Below, one piece after another: positions 17,016 to 25,531 of a DNA stretch of 49,081 nt. The notes beneath the pieces were generated by a model, which was given only the letters and a program-made list of their open reading frames with translations, was not told where the DNA came from and did not search any database. Source of the stretch: Clostridium sartagoforme AAU1. Its GTDB lineage: Bacteria > Bacillota > Clostridia > Clostridiales > Clostridiaceae. The stretch spans positions 1 through 49,081 of the forward strand of contig NZ_ASRV01000225.1 in NCBI RefSeq assembly GCF_000401215.1, written 5' to 3'. Within the stretch, counting starts at the first letter, position 1. Every line of letters starts with the position of its first letter. Position numbers and translations under genes: made by a program.

Positions 17016-17219
17016 TTATTCAATTGTATGACCTGTATTCTCTATACAGCTTTTTATACTTTGCTGTGTAGCTGGTTTATTATAAATAACTTCTACAGAG
17101 CCTCTTGACATATCAACACAAACTTGATTAACACCTTCAACCTTTTCTAATGAGTTTTTTAACTGTGTTTTCATATTTTCATTAGCTATTCCATTTACCT
17201 TACAATGTAATCTTTCCAT
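17016..17219 (-). CDS. HMA-fold protein lacking the CxxC metal site
   Basis: A 67-residue protein with the ferredoxin-like beta-alpha-beta-beta-alpha-beta pattern of heavy-metal-associated domains such as CopZ: an opening strand MERLHCKVNG, a helix LKNSLEKVEGV, a middle strand RGSVEVIYN, and a final strand ending NTGHTIE. The metal loop, normally GMxCxxC, reads GIANENM, so both metal-binding cysteines are missing. Cysteines occur elsewhere (residues 6, 34 and 59). It is unlikely to carry copper in the usual way and may be a regulatory or structural derivative. It starts at an ATG behind AAGGAG; monocistronic. Confidence 0.72.
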   Translation of the reverse strand: MERLHCKVNGIANENMKTQLKNSLEKVEGVNQVCVDMSRGSVEVIYNKPATQQSIKSCIENTGHTIE

Positions 17220-17453
17220 TCTATATCTCCTTTCAAAATTGATACAAATATAGTATGTTCAAAATACATTCATATATATTCTATAGCTCTTAACAATTAA
17301 TCTTTTATTCTTACTTAGTATTATTCAAATTGTATAATATTTTTATGATTTTAATGCAATTTATTATAATATTACATTTATTAATTGATAATTAATCCAA
17401 TTCCTGGTATAATCATCATTGTTTTAAGATTTTATATGAAAGGGGTATTTAAT

Positions 17454-18398
17454 ATGAAAGATAAACTACTTTTAGGACTTGCTGAATTAACACAGTTAAA
17501 TCCTATCAATAAGAAAGAGGCCTTATTTGGATTATATAGAGATTATAATGTTTCAATTAACTCAATTAATTATATATATTATATTGATTTTCCTATAAAG
17601 CTTACTAATGAATCTGAGGTAGATAATATTAATTCTTTTCTTAATGGTTTAAAAAAGGAATTTAAAAAGCTTAATTATGCTTCTTATAAACCTTACAGCA
17701 TTCAACTTCAATATAATCCAGGCTATAAAAAATATAGAAATCCAGAAATAATATTATCTATATTAAATAAACTCATAGATTTTTCTGTTATGAACAACTT
17801 AGTTACTTCTTGTAGCTCTTGTGGAGAAAACATAGAAGTTTCACCATTTTTACTAGGTGCTAATATCATTCCTTGTTGTAAGAACTGTCAATTTGAAATT
17901 AAAAATACTATTAGTGAAAATCAAAATAGCGTTCGAAATAAGGGTAACAATATTATCGGTGGAATAGTTGGTGGATTTATAGGTGCTCTACTTGGTTCAA
18001 TAGTTTGGATATTAATATATCAAATGAATTATATAGCCGCAATTGCTGGACTAGCTATTGCCATATGTTGCATTAAGGGGTATCAATTACTTGGTGGAAA
18101 GCTAAATATAACAGGTGTTATTATTACTTCTATAATCACTATTATAATGGTTTATGTAGCAAATCATATTTCACTAGCCATAGACATATACTCTGAATTT
18201 AAAAGTTTTTACGAAATAACATTCTTTGATGCATTAAGATCTGTCCCAGATTTTCTATCAGAACCTTCAATTAGAAGTGAGTTTATGAAAAACTTATTTA
18301 TTGGTTATCTTTTAACATTTATAGGTTCAGCATCATATATTAAAAAGTCTTATAAAGAATTTAACTATAAAATAGAAGCTGAAGAATTAGAGTTGTAA
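17454..18398 (+). CDS. membrane protein with a zinc-ribbon-like cysteine cluster
   Basis: About 314 residues. The N-terminal 110 residues look soluble. Then comes a four-cysteine knuckle (SCSSCGEN ... CCKNCQ, about residues 118-145), which suggests a zinc ribbon. Four hydrophobic helices follow (roughly 160-183, 185-207, 212-236 and 275-295). I chose the ATG at 17454 with AAAGGGG upstream; the longer frame has no ribosome site. It stands alone. No function recognised. Confidence 0.68.
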   Translation: MKDKLLLGLAELTQLNPINKKEALFGLYRDYNVSINSINYIYYIDFPIKLTNESEVDNINSFLNGLKKEFKKLNYASYKPYSIQLQYNPGYKKYRNPEIILSILNKLIDFSVMNNLVTSCSSCGENIEVSPFLLGANIIPCCKNCQFEIKNTISENQNSVRNKGNNIIGGIVGGFIGALLGSIVWILIYQMNYIAAIAGLAIAICCIKGYQLLGGKLNITGVIITSIITIIMVYVANHISLAIDIYSEFKSFYEITFFDALRSVPDFLSEPSIRSEFMKNLFIGYLLTFIGSASYIKKSYKEFNYKIEAEELEL

Positions 18399-18408
18399 AA
18401 AATTTTAT

Positions 18409-18460
18409 ATGTAAGTTTTGTTATTCTCTGGTTTCACTCAAAGTTAACGTAAACTTACAT
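18409..18460 (+). terminator. inverted repeat after the zinc-ribbon membrane gene
   Basis: ATGTAAGTTT pairs with AAACTTACAT across a 32-nt loop, just after the stop codon. It lacks a U-run, so its role is uncertain. Confidence 0.4.
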
Positions 18461-18487
18461 ATTAGCATTTACCAACTGAAGGAATAA

Positions 18488-18520
18488 ATAAGGCTGTTGA
18501 AAATCAACAGCCTTATATTA
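18488..18520 (-). terminator. terminator after the DUF47 gene
   Basis: AAGGCTGTTGA pairs with TCAACAGCCTT across a 3-nt loop, with AT-rich sequence on both sides. It lies 23 nt past the minus-strand DUF47 stop and may also stop the convergent plus-strand gene. Confidence 0.75.
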
Positions 18521-18536
18521 TATTCTTATGTATTTA

Positions 18537-19160
18537 TTATGAATTTTTCATTATTACGCTTTCAACTAGATTCGCCGCACTTTCACAAGCATCACAACAT
18601 CTTTCAAAGTACTTAAATGTATCAGTCCAAGTCATTAATTCAATAGGATCCTTTGAACTAGTATATAAATTTCTTATACAACTAGTATATAATTTATCTC
18701 CTTCTTCTTCTAAATCATTAATATTTATTATTAACTTATTTATTGACGTAGACTTTTTATAATTATAAAATTCTTTCATTAATCCTTTTAATGCATCACA
18801 ATTTTTTATGATTACATTAGAAAATTCTAAAGCTTCTTCTCTTAAACTAATTATATTAAACATATAAATTCTAGCTAATATATCTTCTATAGCATCTGTT
18901 ACATTATCAATTTCATGAGCTAATTCTATTATATCTCCTCTTTCAATTGGAGTAATAAATTCTTTAGCTAATTTATTCATCATTTCATGTTTTTTTATAT
19001 CTGCTGTATGTTCAATTTCATGCATTTCATCTATTTTGTTCTTTATTATATTTATATCAAAATTAGACAAAGTTTCATTAAGCAGACTAGCTGCGCTACA
19101 AGAATAATCAACTAATTCTGCTAACATTTCGAAATAATTATTTCCCTTTTTATTTGCCAT
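18537..19160 (-). CDS. DUF47 / PhoU-like Pit accessory protein
   Basis: A 207-residue all-helical protein of the DUF47 (YkaA, Pit accessory) family, with PhoU-like helical bundles that bind metal clusters. Typical metal-facing acidic motifs are seen: EIEHTADIKKHEM (about 48-60), EIDNVTDAIEDI (about 84-95) and DLEEEGDKLYTSC (about 148-160). These proteins work with the phosphate transporter Pit encoded beside them, probably restricting or sensing phosphate flow. It lies 114 nt downstream of pit on the same strand, behind GGAGTAG, so pit and this gene form an operon. Confidence 0.88.
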   Translation of the reverse strand: MANKKGNNYFEMLAELVDYSCSAASLLNETLSNFDINIIKNKIDEMHEIEHTADIKKHEMMNKLAKEFITPIERGDIIELAHEIDNVTDAIEDILARIYMFNIISLREEALEFSNVIIKNCDALKGLMKEFYNYKKSTSINKLIININDLEEEGDKLYTSCIRNLYTSSKDPIELMTWTDTFKYFERCCDACESAANLVESVIMKNS

Positions 19161-19274
19161 TTTTAACTCTACTCCTTTAGGTGTAAAAATTTTTTTTATA
19201 TTTATATGTATGTTTTAATCAATCTTTTAAACAATTAACATAATATAATATTAATTGCCATTAAAACTTATACG

Positions 19275-20327
19275 CTAAAAAATTCCAATAAATAATTTTG
19301 CCATTAAAAATCCAATAAGACCACAACCTGGGAAGGTAAGAATCCACGTCCAAAGCATTTCCTTAACTACTCCCCAATTTACTGAGCTTAATCTTTTCGC
19401 TGCTCCAACTCCCATTATAGAAGTGGTTTTAGTATGAGTAGTACTTACAGGTATTCCTGTTACTGATGAAACCAAAAGACATGCAGCAGCTGCTAAATCA
19501 GCTGAAAATCCCTGGTATTGCTCTAATTTAACCATATCCATACCTACTGCTTTTATTATCTTATATCCACCAATAGATGTTCCTAATCCCATAACCAAAG
19601 AACAAAGTATCATTAGCCAAATTGGAATAACAAAATTTTCAACGCTACCTTGACCATTAGCTAAAAATATTCCAAGCATAAATACTCCCATAAACTTTTG
19701 TCCATCCTGTGCACCATGCATAAATGCCATTGCTGCACCTCCAGCAATTTGTGAACCTTTAAAGAAGCTACTAGTTTTTTTACGATCAACTCCACGGAAT
19801 ATAATTTCTATTAATTTCACAGTAAGCCATCCCATAGCAAATCCTAATCCAGTAGAAAGTACTAATCCATAAACTACCTTTATCCATTCCCCTCCATTGA
19901 TACCGCTAAATCCACCTTGAAGGGCAATTGCAGCTCCTGATATACCAGCTATTAAAGCATGACTTTCACTTGTTGGAATTCCAAAATACCATGCTGCTGT
20001 TGCCCATACTACAATTGCAAACAATGAAGCACATAAAGCAACTAAGGCGTTTCCAGAATCACCTCCGAAGTCTACCATATTATATATTGTCATTGCTACA
20101 TTAGCATTTATCATAGTCATTACAAAAACCCCAAGGAAATTAAAAATAGCTGCCATTAAAATTGCAGAACGAGGTCCTATTGCACGAGTCGATACACATG
20201 TAGCTATAGCATTTGGCGCATCTGTCCATCCATTTACTAAAATAACTCCTAAAGTTAAAATTACAGTTATTAATAATGCCGGATTTTCTACTACTTGTCT
20301 TAAAAATTCAAAAAAAGAAATAGTCAT
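19275..20327 (-). CDS. pit: low-affinity inorganic phosphate transporter (Pit)
   Basis: A 350-residue integral membrane protein of the PiT family that imports phosphate with a cation. Both family signatures are present: GWTDAPNAIATCVSTRA near residue 32 in the N-terminal repeat, and TGIPVSTTHTKT near residue 291 in the C-terminal repeat. About ten hydrophobic helices can be drawn. It starts at an ATG behind AAGGAG. It is first in an operon with the DUF47 partner. About 190 bp upstream lies a set of four 11-bp-spaced repeats resembling a Pho box, so regulation by phosphate starvation is plausible. Confidence 0.93.
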   Translation of the reverse strand: MTISFFEFLRQVVENPALLITVILTLGVILVNGWTDAPNAIATCVSTRAIGPRSAILMAAIFNFLGVFVMTMINANVAMTIYNMVDFGGDSGNALVALCASLFAIVVWATAAWYFGIPTSESHALIAGISGAAIALQGGFSGINGGEWIKVVYGLVLSTGLGFAMGWLTVKLIEIIFRGVDRKKTSSFFKGSQIAGGAAMAFMHGAQDGQKFMGVFMLGIFLANGQGSVENFVIPIWLMILCSLVMGLGTSIGGYKIIKAVGMDMVKLEQYQGFSADLAAAACLLVSSVTGIPVSTTHTKTTSIMGVGAAKRLSSVNWGVVKEMLWTWILTFPGCGLIGFLMAKLFIGIF

Positions 20328-20990
20328 TAAATATCTCCTTCCAATACATTAACCATTATTTATAATATAGAAAACTTTTATTTATAATATAATAAATATG
20401 TAATTATATTATATGAATTGTAATAAAATCTTCTCAAATTAACAATGTGATTATATAATATTCTATATTAAAAATACAAGTTGAATTTCCATTTTATTCC
20501 CAAAATCCTCTGTTAAATTATTGTTAAATACAAGTTAAATTTATTTTAACCAAATTGAAATACTATATTTATTATGCTTATTTTTTTTGCATTTATATAT
20601 TTTTTTACTTTTTATTCTTTTAAAAATTCTCATCTTTTTTAACTTGCTTTTAAGTTTATCTTTTAACAATATTCAAATCTCCAATCATATTAATTCTCTT
20701 CTTATCCAGATCATTTTATATTGATATCTTTAAGATTATATAATTCTGAGTTTGAAATAATATTAAATTACATTCATATAAAATATACTTTTTAATTTAA
20801 ATTTATGTTATATATATTCTATAAACAACTTTATCTGGAAATATAAGTTGCTTGTTTATATATTTTCTATGTGTACTACAATATTCATAAATTACTATTC
20901 ATCTCATATTGGGTTCACCCCCTACATATGTTACTATATGTTCAACAGATCAAACCAAACAAATCTTACGATCTGAGGAGGAATTTAGAT
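20328..20990. other. 663-bp intergenic region between pit and CAP genes
   Basis: Extremely AT-rich. It holds the Pho-box-like array (20511-20549). Near the CAP gene it holds a 6-bp hairpin ACATAT/ATATGT (20924-20941) and a CAGATC/GATCTG pair (20946-20975) whose 3' arm touches the AGGAGG (20976-20981) of the CAP gene. Otherwise nothing gene-like was seen on either strand; an in-frame upstream extension of the CAP gene lacks a ribosome site. Confidence 0.5.
20511..20549 (-). promoter_or_regulatory. Pho-box-like array upstream of pit
   Basis: Read on the pit strand: TTAAAA, TTAACT, TTAACA, TTAACA, each separated by exactly 5 nt (11-bp period). The PhoP box of Gram-positive bacteria is a series of TTAACA-like direct repeats with this spacing. 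It lies about 190 bp before the pit start. Confidence 0.6.
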
Positions 20991-21791
20991 ATGATTAAAT
21001 CAAGACTAATTGCAATATTATTATCAGGTTGTTTAACAACTGGGGTTGGTGCAGGAAGTTACTTCCTAAATTCAGAGAACCCAAAGATAATAAATATCAA
21101 AGAGGTTGTTGAAGCGAAACTAAATGAATCAAATAAAAATTCAAATGACAATAAAGAAAATTCAAATAATCAAATAGATGATAATTCAAAAGAAAATGCT
21201 TCAAATGAAAATACTTCAAATGATTCAACTACCGAAAACAGTAATACAGATACTGAAAAAGTAACTGAAACACCAAAAGAAAATGAAACTACTAAACCAG
21301 ATGCTATAAATAATGAAACTCCAGCTAATAATGAAGTTATCCCTTCTGAAACTACTACTGATGGAACTCAAGCTGAAGCTTCAGATAGTTATATAGCTGA
21401 AATAGAACAAGCTATATTTGCAAGAGTGAATCAAGAAAGAGCTGCTGCTGGCCTTCCAGCACTATCTTATAACAATACTATGCAACACTATGCTAGACTA
21501 AAGTCTAAAGATATGGGCGATAGAGGATACTTTGATCACACTAATCCAGAAGGTAAATTAATAACAGAACAAATGAAAGCTGATGGTGTATCTTATAAAG
21601 CATGGGGAGAAAATATAGCATATATCTCTGGTGTATCAGGAAATGCTAAATTAGCAACTCAATTTATGGACAACTGGATGAACTCATCAGGACATAGAGC
21701 AAATATACTCTCTTCAAACTTTTCAAGCATAGGAGTTGGAGTTTATAAAATAGGAAACACTTACTATGCAACACAAGAATTTTATAAATAA
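20991..21791 (+). CDS. secreted CAP-domain (SCP/YkwD-like) protein
   Basis: A 266-residue exported protein. The N-terminus (MIKSRLIAILLSGC) has a short basic part, a hydrophobic stretch and LSGC, which fits a lipobox at Cys14; it could also be a plain anchor. Residues about 40-125 are a low-complexity Asn/Ser/Thr/Glu linker. The CAP domain (about 140-266) has the family signatures FDHTNPEGK, GENIA and NSSGHRANILSSNFSSIGVG, with the conserved His and Glu residues. CAP proteins of clostridia are surface or spore-coat associated. The ATG at 20991 has GAGGAGG 9 nt upstream. Monocistronic with its own terminator. Confidence 0.88.
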   Translation: MIKSRLIAILLSGCLTTGVGAGSYFLNSENPKIINIKEVVEAKLNESNKNSNDNKENSNNQIDDNSKENASNENTSNDSTTENSNTDTEKVTETPKENETTKPDAINNETPANNEVIPSETTTDGTQAEASDSYIAEIEQAIFARVNQERAAAGLPALSYNNTMQHYARLKSKDMGDRGYFDHTNPEGKLITEQMKADGVSYKAWGENIAYISGVSGNAKLATQFMDNWMNSSGHRANILSSNFSSIGVGVYKIGNTYYATQEFYK

Positions 21792-21800
21792 TTAAATTTA

Positions 21801-21837
21801 AAAGACATTTAGCAGTTTTCTGCTAAATGTCTTTTTT
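21801..21837. terminator. terminator between CAP and WG-repeat genes
   Basis: AAAGACATTTAGCAG pairs with CTGCTAAATGTCTTT (15 bp, 4-nt loop) and is followed by TTT. It directly precedes the minus-strand WG gene end and serves both. Confidence 0.9.
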
Positions 21838-23636
21838 CAACTTCTTAGTGCTTTATAAAAATCTCCATTTTTATTTATCATACCTTGAATTTCAGAAAAA
21901 GGTATTTTAAATGTTATAAATCCTGCTGAATATGGGCCGATTTCATATGGCTGAAAATATATATACAAATTATTATCATCAATATAAAAGCCTTGATCTG
22001 GATTTATACCTTTGAATTGCTCTTTAAAAACATAATCATATTGTTTATCATTATCTATCCTATCTTTAATAATATTATTTAGTTCTCCAACCCAGTTTAC
22101 TCCCCCCATAAATAAATCACTTAAGGTGTAAAATTTACCTGTTTTTAAATCAATAATTGGAGTTTTCTTTATTGGCATTCCATGTGCTGCTTTTACAGGA
22201 TAATAATATCCCTCAATTTCTAAACCTAATAAATTTTTTTCAAAATATTTTATACTAAAATCTCCATAATAGTCATAATCTAATATATCATCTTCTGTAA
22301 TAGGAGTATTCTTTTGGTTTCCTTTCTCATCCTCAGGAATAAAATACGAAAATCGTCTTAATCTATTATTTATTTCAGCTTCTACGTTTTCATCGTCTAA
22401 TCCCTGTACCTTAGGATAGTATATTAAATAATTAATATTTGGCTTATACTTTTGAATTAATATACTATACTTATCATCAAGTTTTATAATATCACTTGGT
22501 TTATGCACTACGTTTCCTGACTTATCTAAATAATAAGGTGAATTATCTATATTAGCATATATTAATCCATTCTTTACTGATAATTCTCCACTTCCGCTAA
22601 CTGATGGAAGATCCGTTACTTTATTACCTGAATTATCTATAAAAAATGTATTTGTTTCATCAGATGCATATGCTAGTCCATCTTTATATTCACCTACATA
22701 TCTATATATAAAATCTGTTAACACTTTTCCACTTGTATCACCTATTGCATATATATTTCTAAGTTTTATATCCCCTTCTCCTATACCCATACCTAATGCA
22801 AGTCTATCTTCTCCTATGTTCTTAATATCATTAAATATAGGTTGATATATATATTCTCCTTTTTTATTAATAACTCCATATGGTCCTCCAAAGCTATCTG
22901 CCTCACTAACTACGGCTACCCCGTCTTTGAAAGCTTCTGCCTGTTTAAACTTTGGTGGAATTACCACTTGTCCACCAATATCTATATATCCTAGCGGACC
23001 ATCTTGAGAGTTTCCAAACACCATAAGGCCTTCACCATATTGTGATACATAATTATAATTATAAGTGTTTATAACTTGCTCATATAGATTAATTAATCTA
23101 TATTCTCCATTCCTTACTTTTATCAAAGCTATACTATTTTTAAATTTACCCACATCTAAATATATAGGTTGTATTTCTTCAGTTCCATCAAAATAAAGAT
23201 AGCCATATCTATAACCTTCATCAACAGTTTGAGATCCTATAATGGCTCTTTTTTCGTTATAATCGCTTATATAATCATAATCTTTATTATTTATTATATT
23301 TCCTTTCTCATTAAAAACTCCCATATTATTGTTAAGAGAAAAAATTGCTCTATTTTCTTTAAAGTCATTTATATTATCATAAATTGGTTTTACTACATAC
23401 TCACCTCTTTTATTTATGATTCCAAACTTTTCTCCATATTGAACTACTGCTAATCCTTTATTATTAAAATCATACGCATTTGTATATATTGGTTGGATCA
23501 AAAAATCTCCTCTAGAATTCATATATCCATAAAGCCTACCTTTGGCTGTATTTTCTAAAGCAGGATATAACTTTTCATTAATCATTTCTACCTGTCTTTT
23601 TAATTCTTTTCTTTTATTCTTTTTTCTAGAACTCAC
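21837..23636 (-). CDS. WG-repeat protein with C-terminal DUF3298 (RsiV-like) domain
   Basis: A 599-residue protein. From about residue 35 to 385 it consists of degenerate WG (KWG) beta repeats, seen as recurring units such as YGYMNSRGDFLIQPIY, FGIINKRGEYVVKPIY and YGVINKKGEYIYQPIF. From about 400 to 599 follows a DUF4163/DUF3298-type module with LKTGKFYTLSDLF and the Y-F-QPYEIGPYSAG strand. Such proteins are usually exported, but this one starts with a very basic stretch (SSRKKNKRKELKRQ) and no hydrophobic signal, so it may be cytoplasmic. The start is a GTG with GGGAG upstream. Function unknown. Confidence 0.82.
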   Translation of the reverse strand: MSSRKKNKRKELKRQVEMINEKLYPALENTAKGRLYGYMNSRGDFLIQPIYTNAYDFNNKGLAVVQYGEKFGIINKRGEYVVKPIYDNINDFKENRAIFSLNNNMGVFNEKGNIINNKDYDYISDYNEKRAIIGSQTVDEGYRYGYLYFDGTEEIQPIYLDVGKFKNSIALIKVRNGEYRLINLYEQVINTYNYNYVSQYGEGLMVFGNSQDGPLGYIDIGGQVVIPPKFKQAEAFKDGVAVVSEADSFGGPYGVINKKGEYIYQPIFNDIKNIGEDRLALGMGIGEGDIKLRNIYAIGDTSGKVLTDFIYRYVGEYKDGLAYASDETNTFFIDNSGNKVTDLPSVSGSGELSVKNGLIYANIDNSPYYLDKSGNVVHKPSDIIKLDDKYSILIQKYKPNINYLIYYPKVQGLDDENVEAEINNRLRRFSYFIPEDEKGNQKNTPITEDDILDYDYYGDFSIKYFEKNLLGLEIEGYYYPVKAAHGMPIKKTPIIDLKTGKFYTLSDLFMGGVNWVGELNNIIKDRIDNDKQYDYVFKEQFKGINPDQGFYIDDNNLYIYFQPYEIGPYSAGFITFKIPFSEIQGMINKNGDFYKALRS

Positions 23637-23783
23637 CCTACTTCTCCCTATTAATACTATTAATTTTTATTATATGAAGAACATAGTCTCAATGTGGCTA
23701 AATTATTAATAATATTTATAAAAACATAGAATTATTCTAAAGTAGGCAATTAAGAATAAAAACTTAAAAATTAAAATAAATTT

Positions 23784-24839
23784 CTATTTTAAAAATAATA
23801 TTGATGATTCTGGTATCTTCAAATATAATTCTTCTTTATCTTTTCTATTATCCCATTCTTCTTTTTTAATTTTATATAAAATTGTATTTTTGTTTTCTTT
23901 ATTTTTATTTTTTAAAAGTATGCTATATTCAAATACATTTTCTACTATTTTATCTATTTGACAATCTAAAATATTTTTTTCTGTTTTAAAATTAGTATTA
24001 ACAATTTCAAAGCTATGAGCTCTAATGCCAATATAATTAATTTCTTTAGGTATTTCTTTTTCTATTTCTAATGTAATATCCCAATCAATTGCATAAACTT
24101 TATTTGAAGAAATTACCTTGCATCTTGAAATATTCTTACATCCTGTAAGCATTGCTGCTTCCATTAGTTTTGGATCTCTAAATACTTCTTTAGTATTTCC
24201 TAGTAAAATTGAATTTCCTTTATCTATAATAACAATATTGTTACAAAATTTATAAACTTCATCTCTACTGTGAGTTACCATTAATACCTCTCCATCATAA
24301 AGTTTTAAAAATTCCAAAACTTCACTTTGAAGCTTTTCTTTCAGATGTGAATCTAAGGCAGAAAATGGTTCATCAAGCATTAGTATATCTGGCTTGTATA
24401 TTATACACCTTGCCATAGCAACTCTTTGTTGTTGTCCACCTGAAAGCTGATTAGGATATTTCTTCTCTAACCCCTGTAGATGAAATTTTTTTATAATTTC
24501 ACTTACTCTTCTTTCTTTCTCAATTTTTGAAGTCAATAGCCCTATTCCTATATTTTCTTCTACTGTCATATTGGGAAATAAAGCATAGTTCTGAAATAAG
24601 TAACCAATATGTCTATCCTGAGGTTTTAAGTTAATTTTTCTATACGAATCAAATAATACTTTTCCATTAAGGACTATACGACCTTCATCTGGAGTTTCAA
24701 TTCCTGCAATACATTTTAAAGTCATACTTTTTCCACTACCAGATGATCCAAGTATCCCTAAATATTCTCCATTGGTTTCAAAAGAAACATCAAGAGAAAA
24801 TCCCTTTAACTTTTTCTTTATATCTACAAATAAACTCAT
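23784..24839 (-). CDS. modC: molybdate ABC transporter ATP-binding protein
   Basis: A 351-residue ABC ATPase. Walker A GSSGSGKS is at residues 31-38, the signature LSGGQQQR at 132-139, and Walker B LMLDEP ends at Asp156-Glu157. The C-terminal part (about 230-351) is a TOBE/Mop-like oxyanion-binding extension, as in ModC; it is diverged and very Lys-rich at the end. It powers import through ModB. The start follows a short GGAAGAG, 12 nt after modB. Third gene of modABC. Tungstate rather than molybdate remains possible, as sequence alone does not separate the two. Confidence 0.9.
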   Translation of the reverse strand: MSLFVDIKKKLKGFSLDVSFETNGEYLGILGSSGSGKSMTLKCIAGIETPDEGRIVLNGKVLFDSYRKINLKPQDRHIGYLFQNYALFPNMTVEENIGIGLLTSKIEKERRVSEIIKKFHLQGLEKKYPNQLSGGQQQRVAMARCIIYKPDILMLDEPFSALDSHLKEKLQSEVLEFLKLYDGEVLMVTHSRDEVYKFCNNIVIIDKGNSILLGNTKEVFRDPKLMEAAMLTGCKNISRCKVISSNKVYAIDWDITLEIEKEIPKEINYIGIRAHSFEIVNTNFKTEKNILDCQIDKIVENVFEYSILLKNKNKENKNTILYKIKKEEWDNRKDKEELYLKIPESSILFLK

Positions 24840-24850
24840 TGTACTCTTCC

Positions 24851-25522
24851 TTATCTTAAATTTTCTCTTTCTCGTGAAGCAAAATAATTGGTTAGAACAA
24901 CAATAATAAACGATATTAAAGTAACTATTAAAACATAAATTAATGCAGAATCCATATTTCCTGCTGCAACTTCTGCATAAATTGCTAGAGGTAAAGTTCT
25001 TGTCTTATTGGCTATGTTCCCGGCAATCATAGCTGTAGCTCCAAACTCTCCAAGCCCTCTTGCAAAAGCTAAAATCCCTCCTGAAACAACGCCCGGTAAT
25101 GCCAGCGGCATCATTACACGCCAAAAAATTTTTCTCTCAGACATACCAAGTGTTCTTGCAGCCATTATTAAATTTTTATCAACTTGTTCAAAGGCACCTC
25201 TTGCTGATCTATACATAAGCGGGAAAGATATTACGACTGAAGCTATAACTGTAGCACTCCAAGAAAAAACAATTTTTACACCTAAAAATTCTAATAAAAA
25301 CTTCCCGATTGGCCTATTTACCCCAAATATAATTAAAAGGAAAAATCCCATTACTGTTGGTGGTAATACTAATGGCAATGTTAATATGCCTTCTAATATC
25401 ATTTTTATTTTTTCAGACCTTATTTTTATAATAAATCTTGCTGCAAAAAGTCCTAACAAAAATGTTAAGACCATTGATACCAGTGCAGTTTTTAAAGAAA
25501 TTAATATTGGTGATATATCCAT
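24851..25522 (-). CDS. modB: molybdate ABC transporter permease
   Basis: A 223-residue inner-membrane permease with five to six hydrophobic helices. The EAA loop that contacts the ATPase is seen in AARTLGMSERKIFWRVMMPLALPG (about residues 123-146, only the position matters), and LPPTVMGF near residue 55 is typical of ModB/CysT-type permeases. It starts at an ATG behind GGAGAAT. It lies 9 nt after modA and 11 nt before modC, so translation is probably coupled. It forms the channel for the oxyanion delivered by ModA. Confidence 0.92.
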   Translation of the reverse strand: MDISPILISLKTALVSMVLTFLLGLFAARFIIKIRSEKIKMILEGILTLPLVLPPTVMGFFLLIIFGVNRPIGKFLLEFLGVKIVFSWSATVIASVVISFPLMYRSARGAFEQVDKNLIMAARTLGMSERKIFWRVMMPLALPGVVSGGILAFARGLGEFGATAMIAGNIANKTRTLPLAIYAEVAAGNMDSALIYVLIVTLISFIIVVLTNYFASRERENLR

Positions 25523-25531
25523 TTTATTCTC

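Noticed and set aside
20871-20990. N-terminal extension of the CAP protein
   Set aside because: No ribosome site, and the signal-like segment begins at the ATG at 20991.
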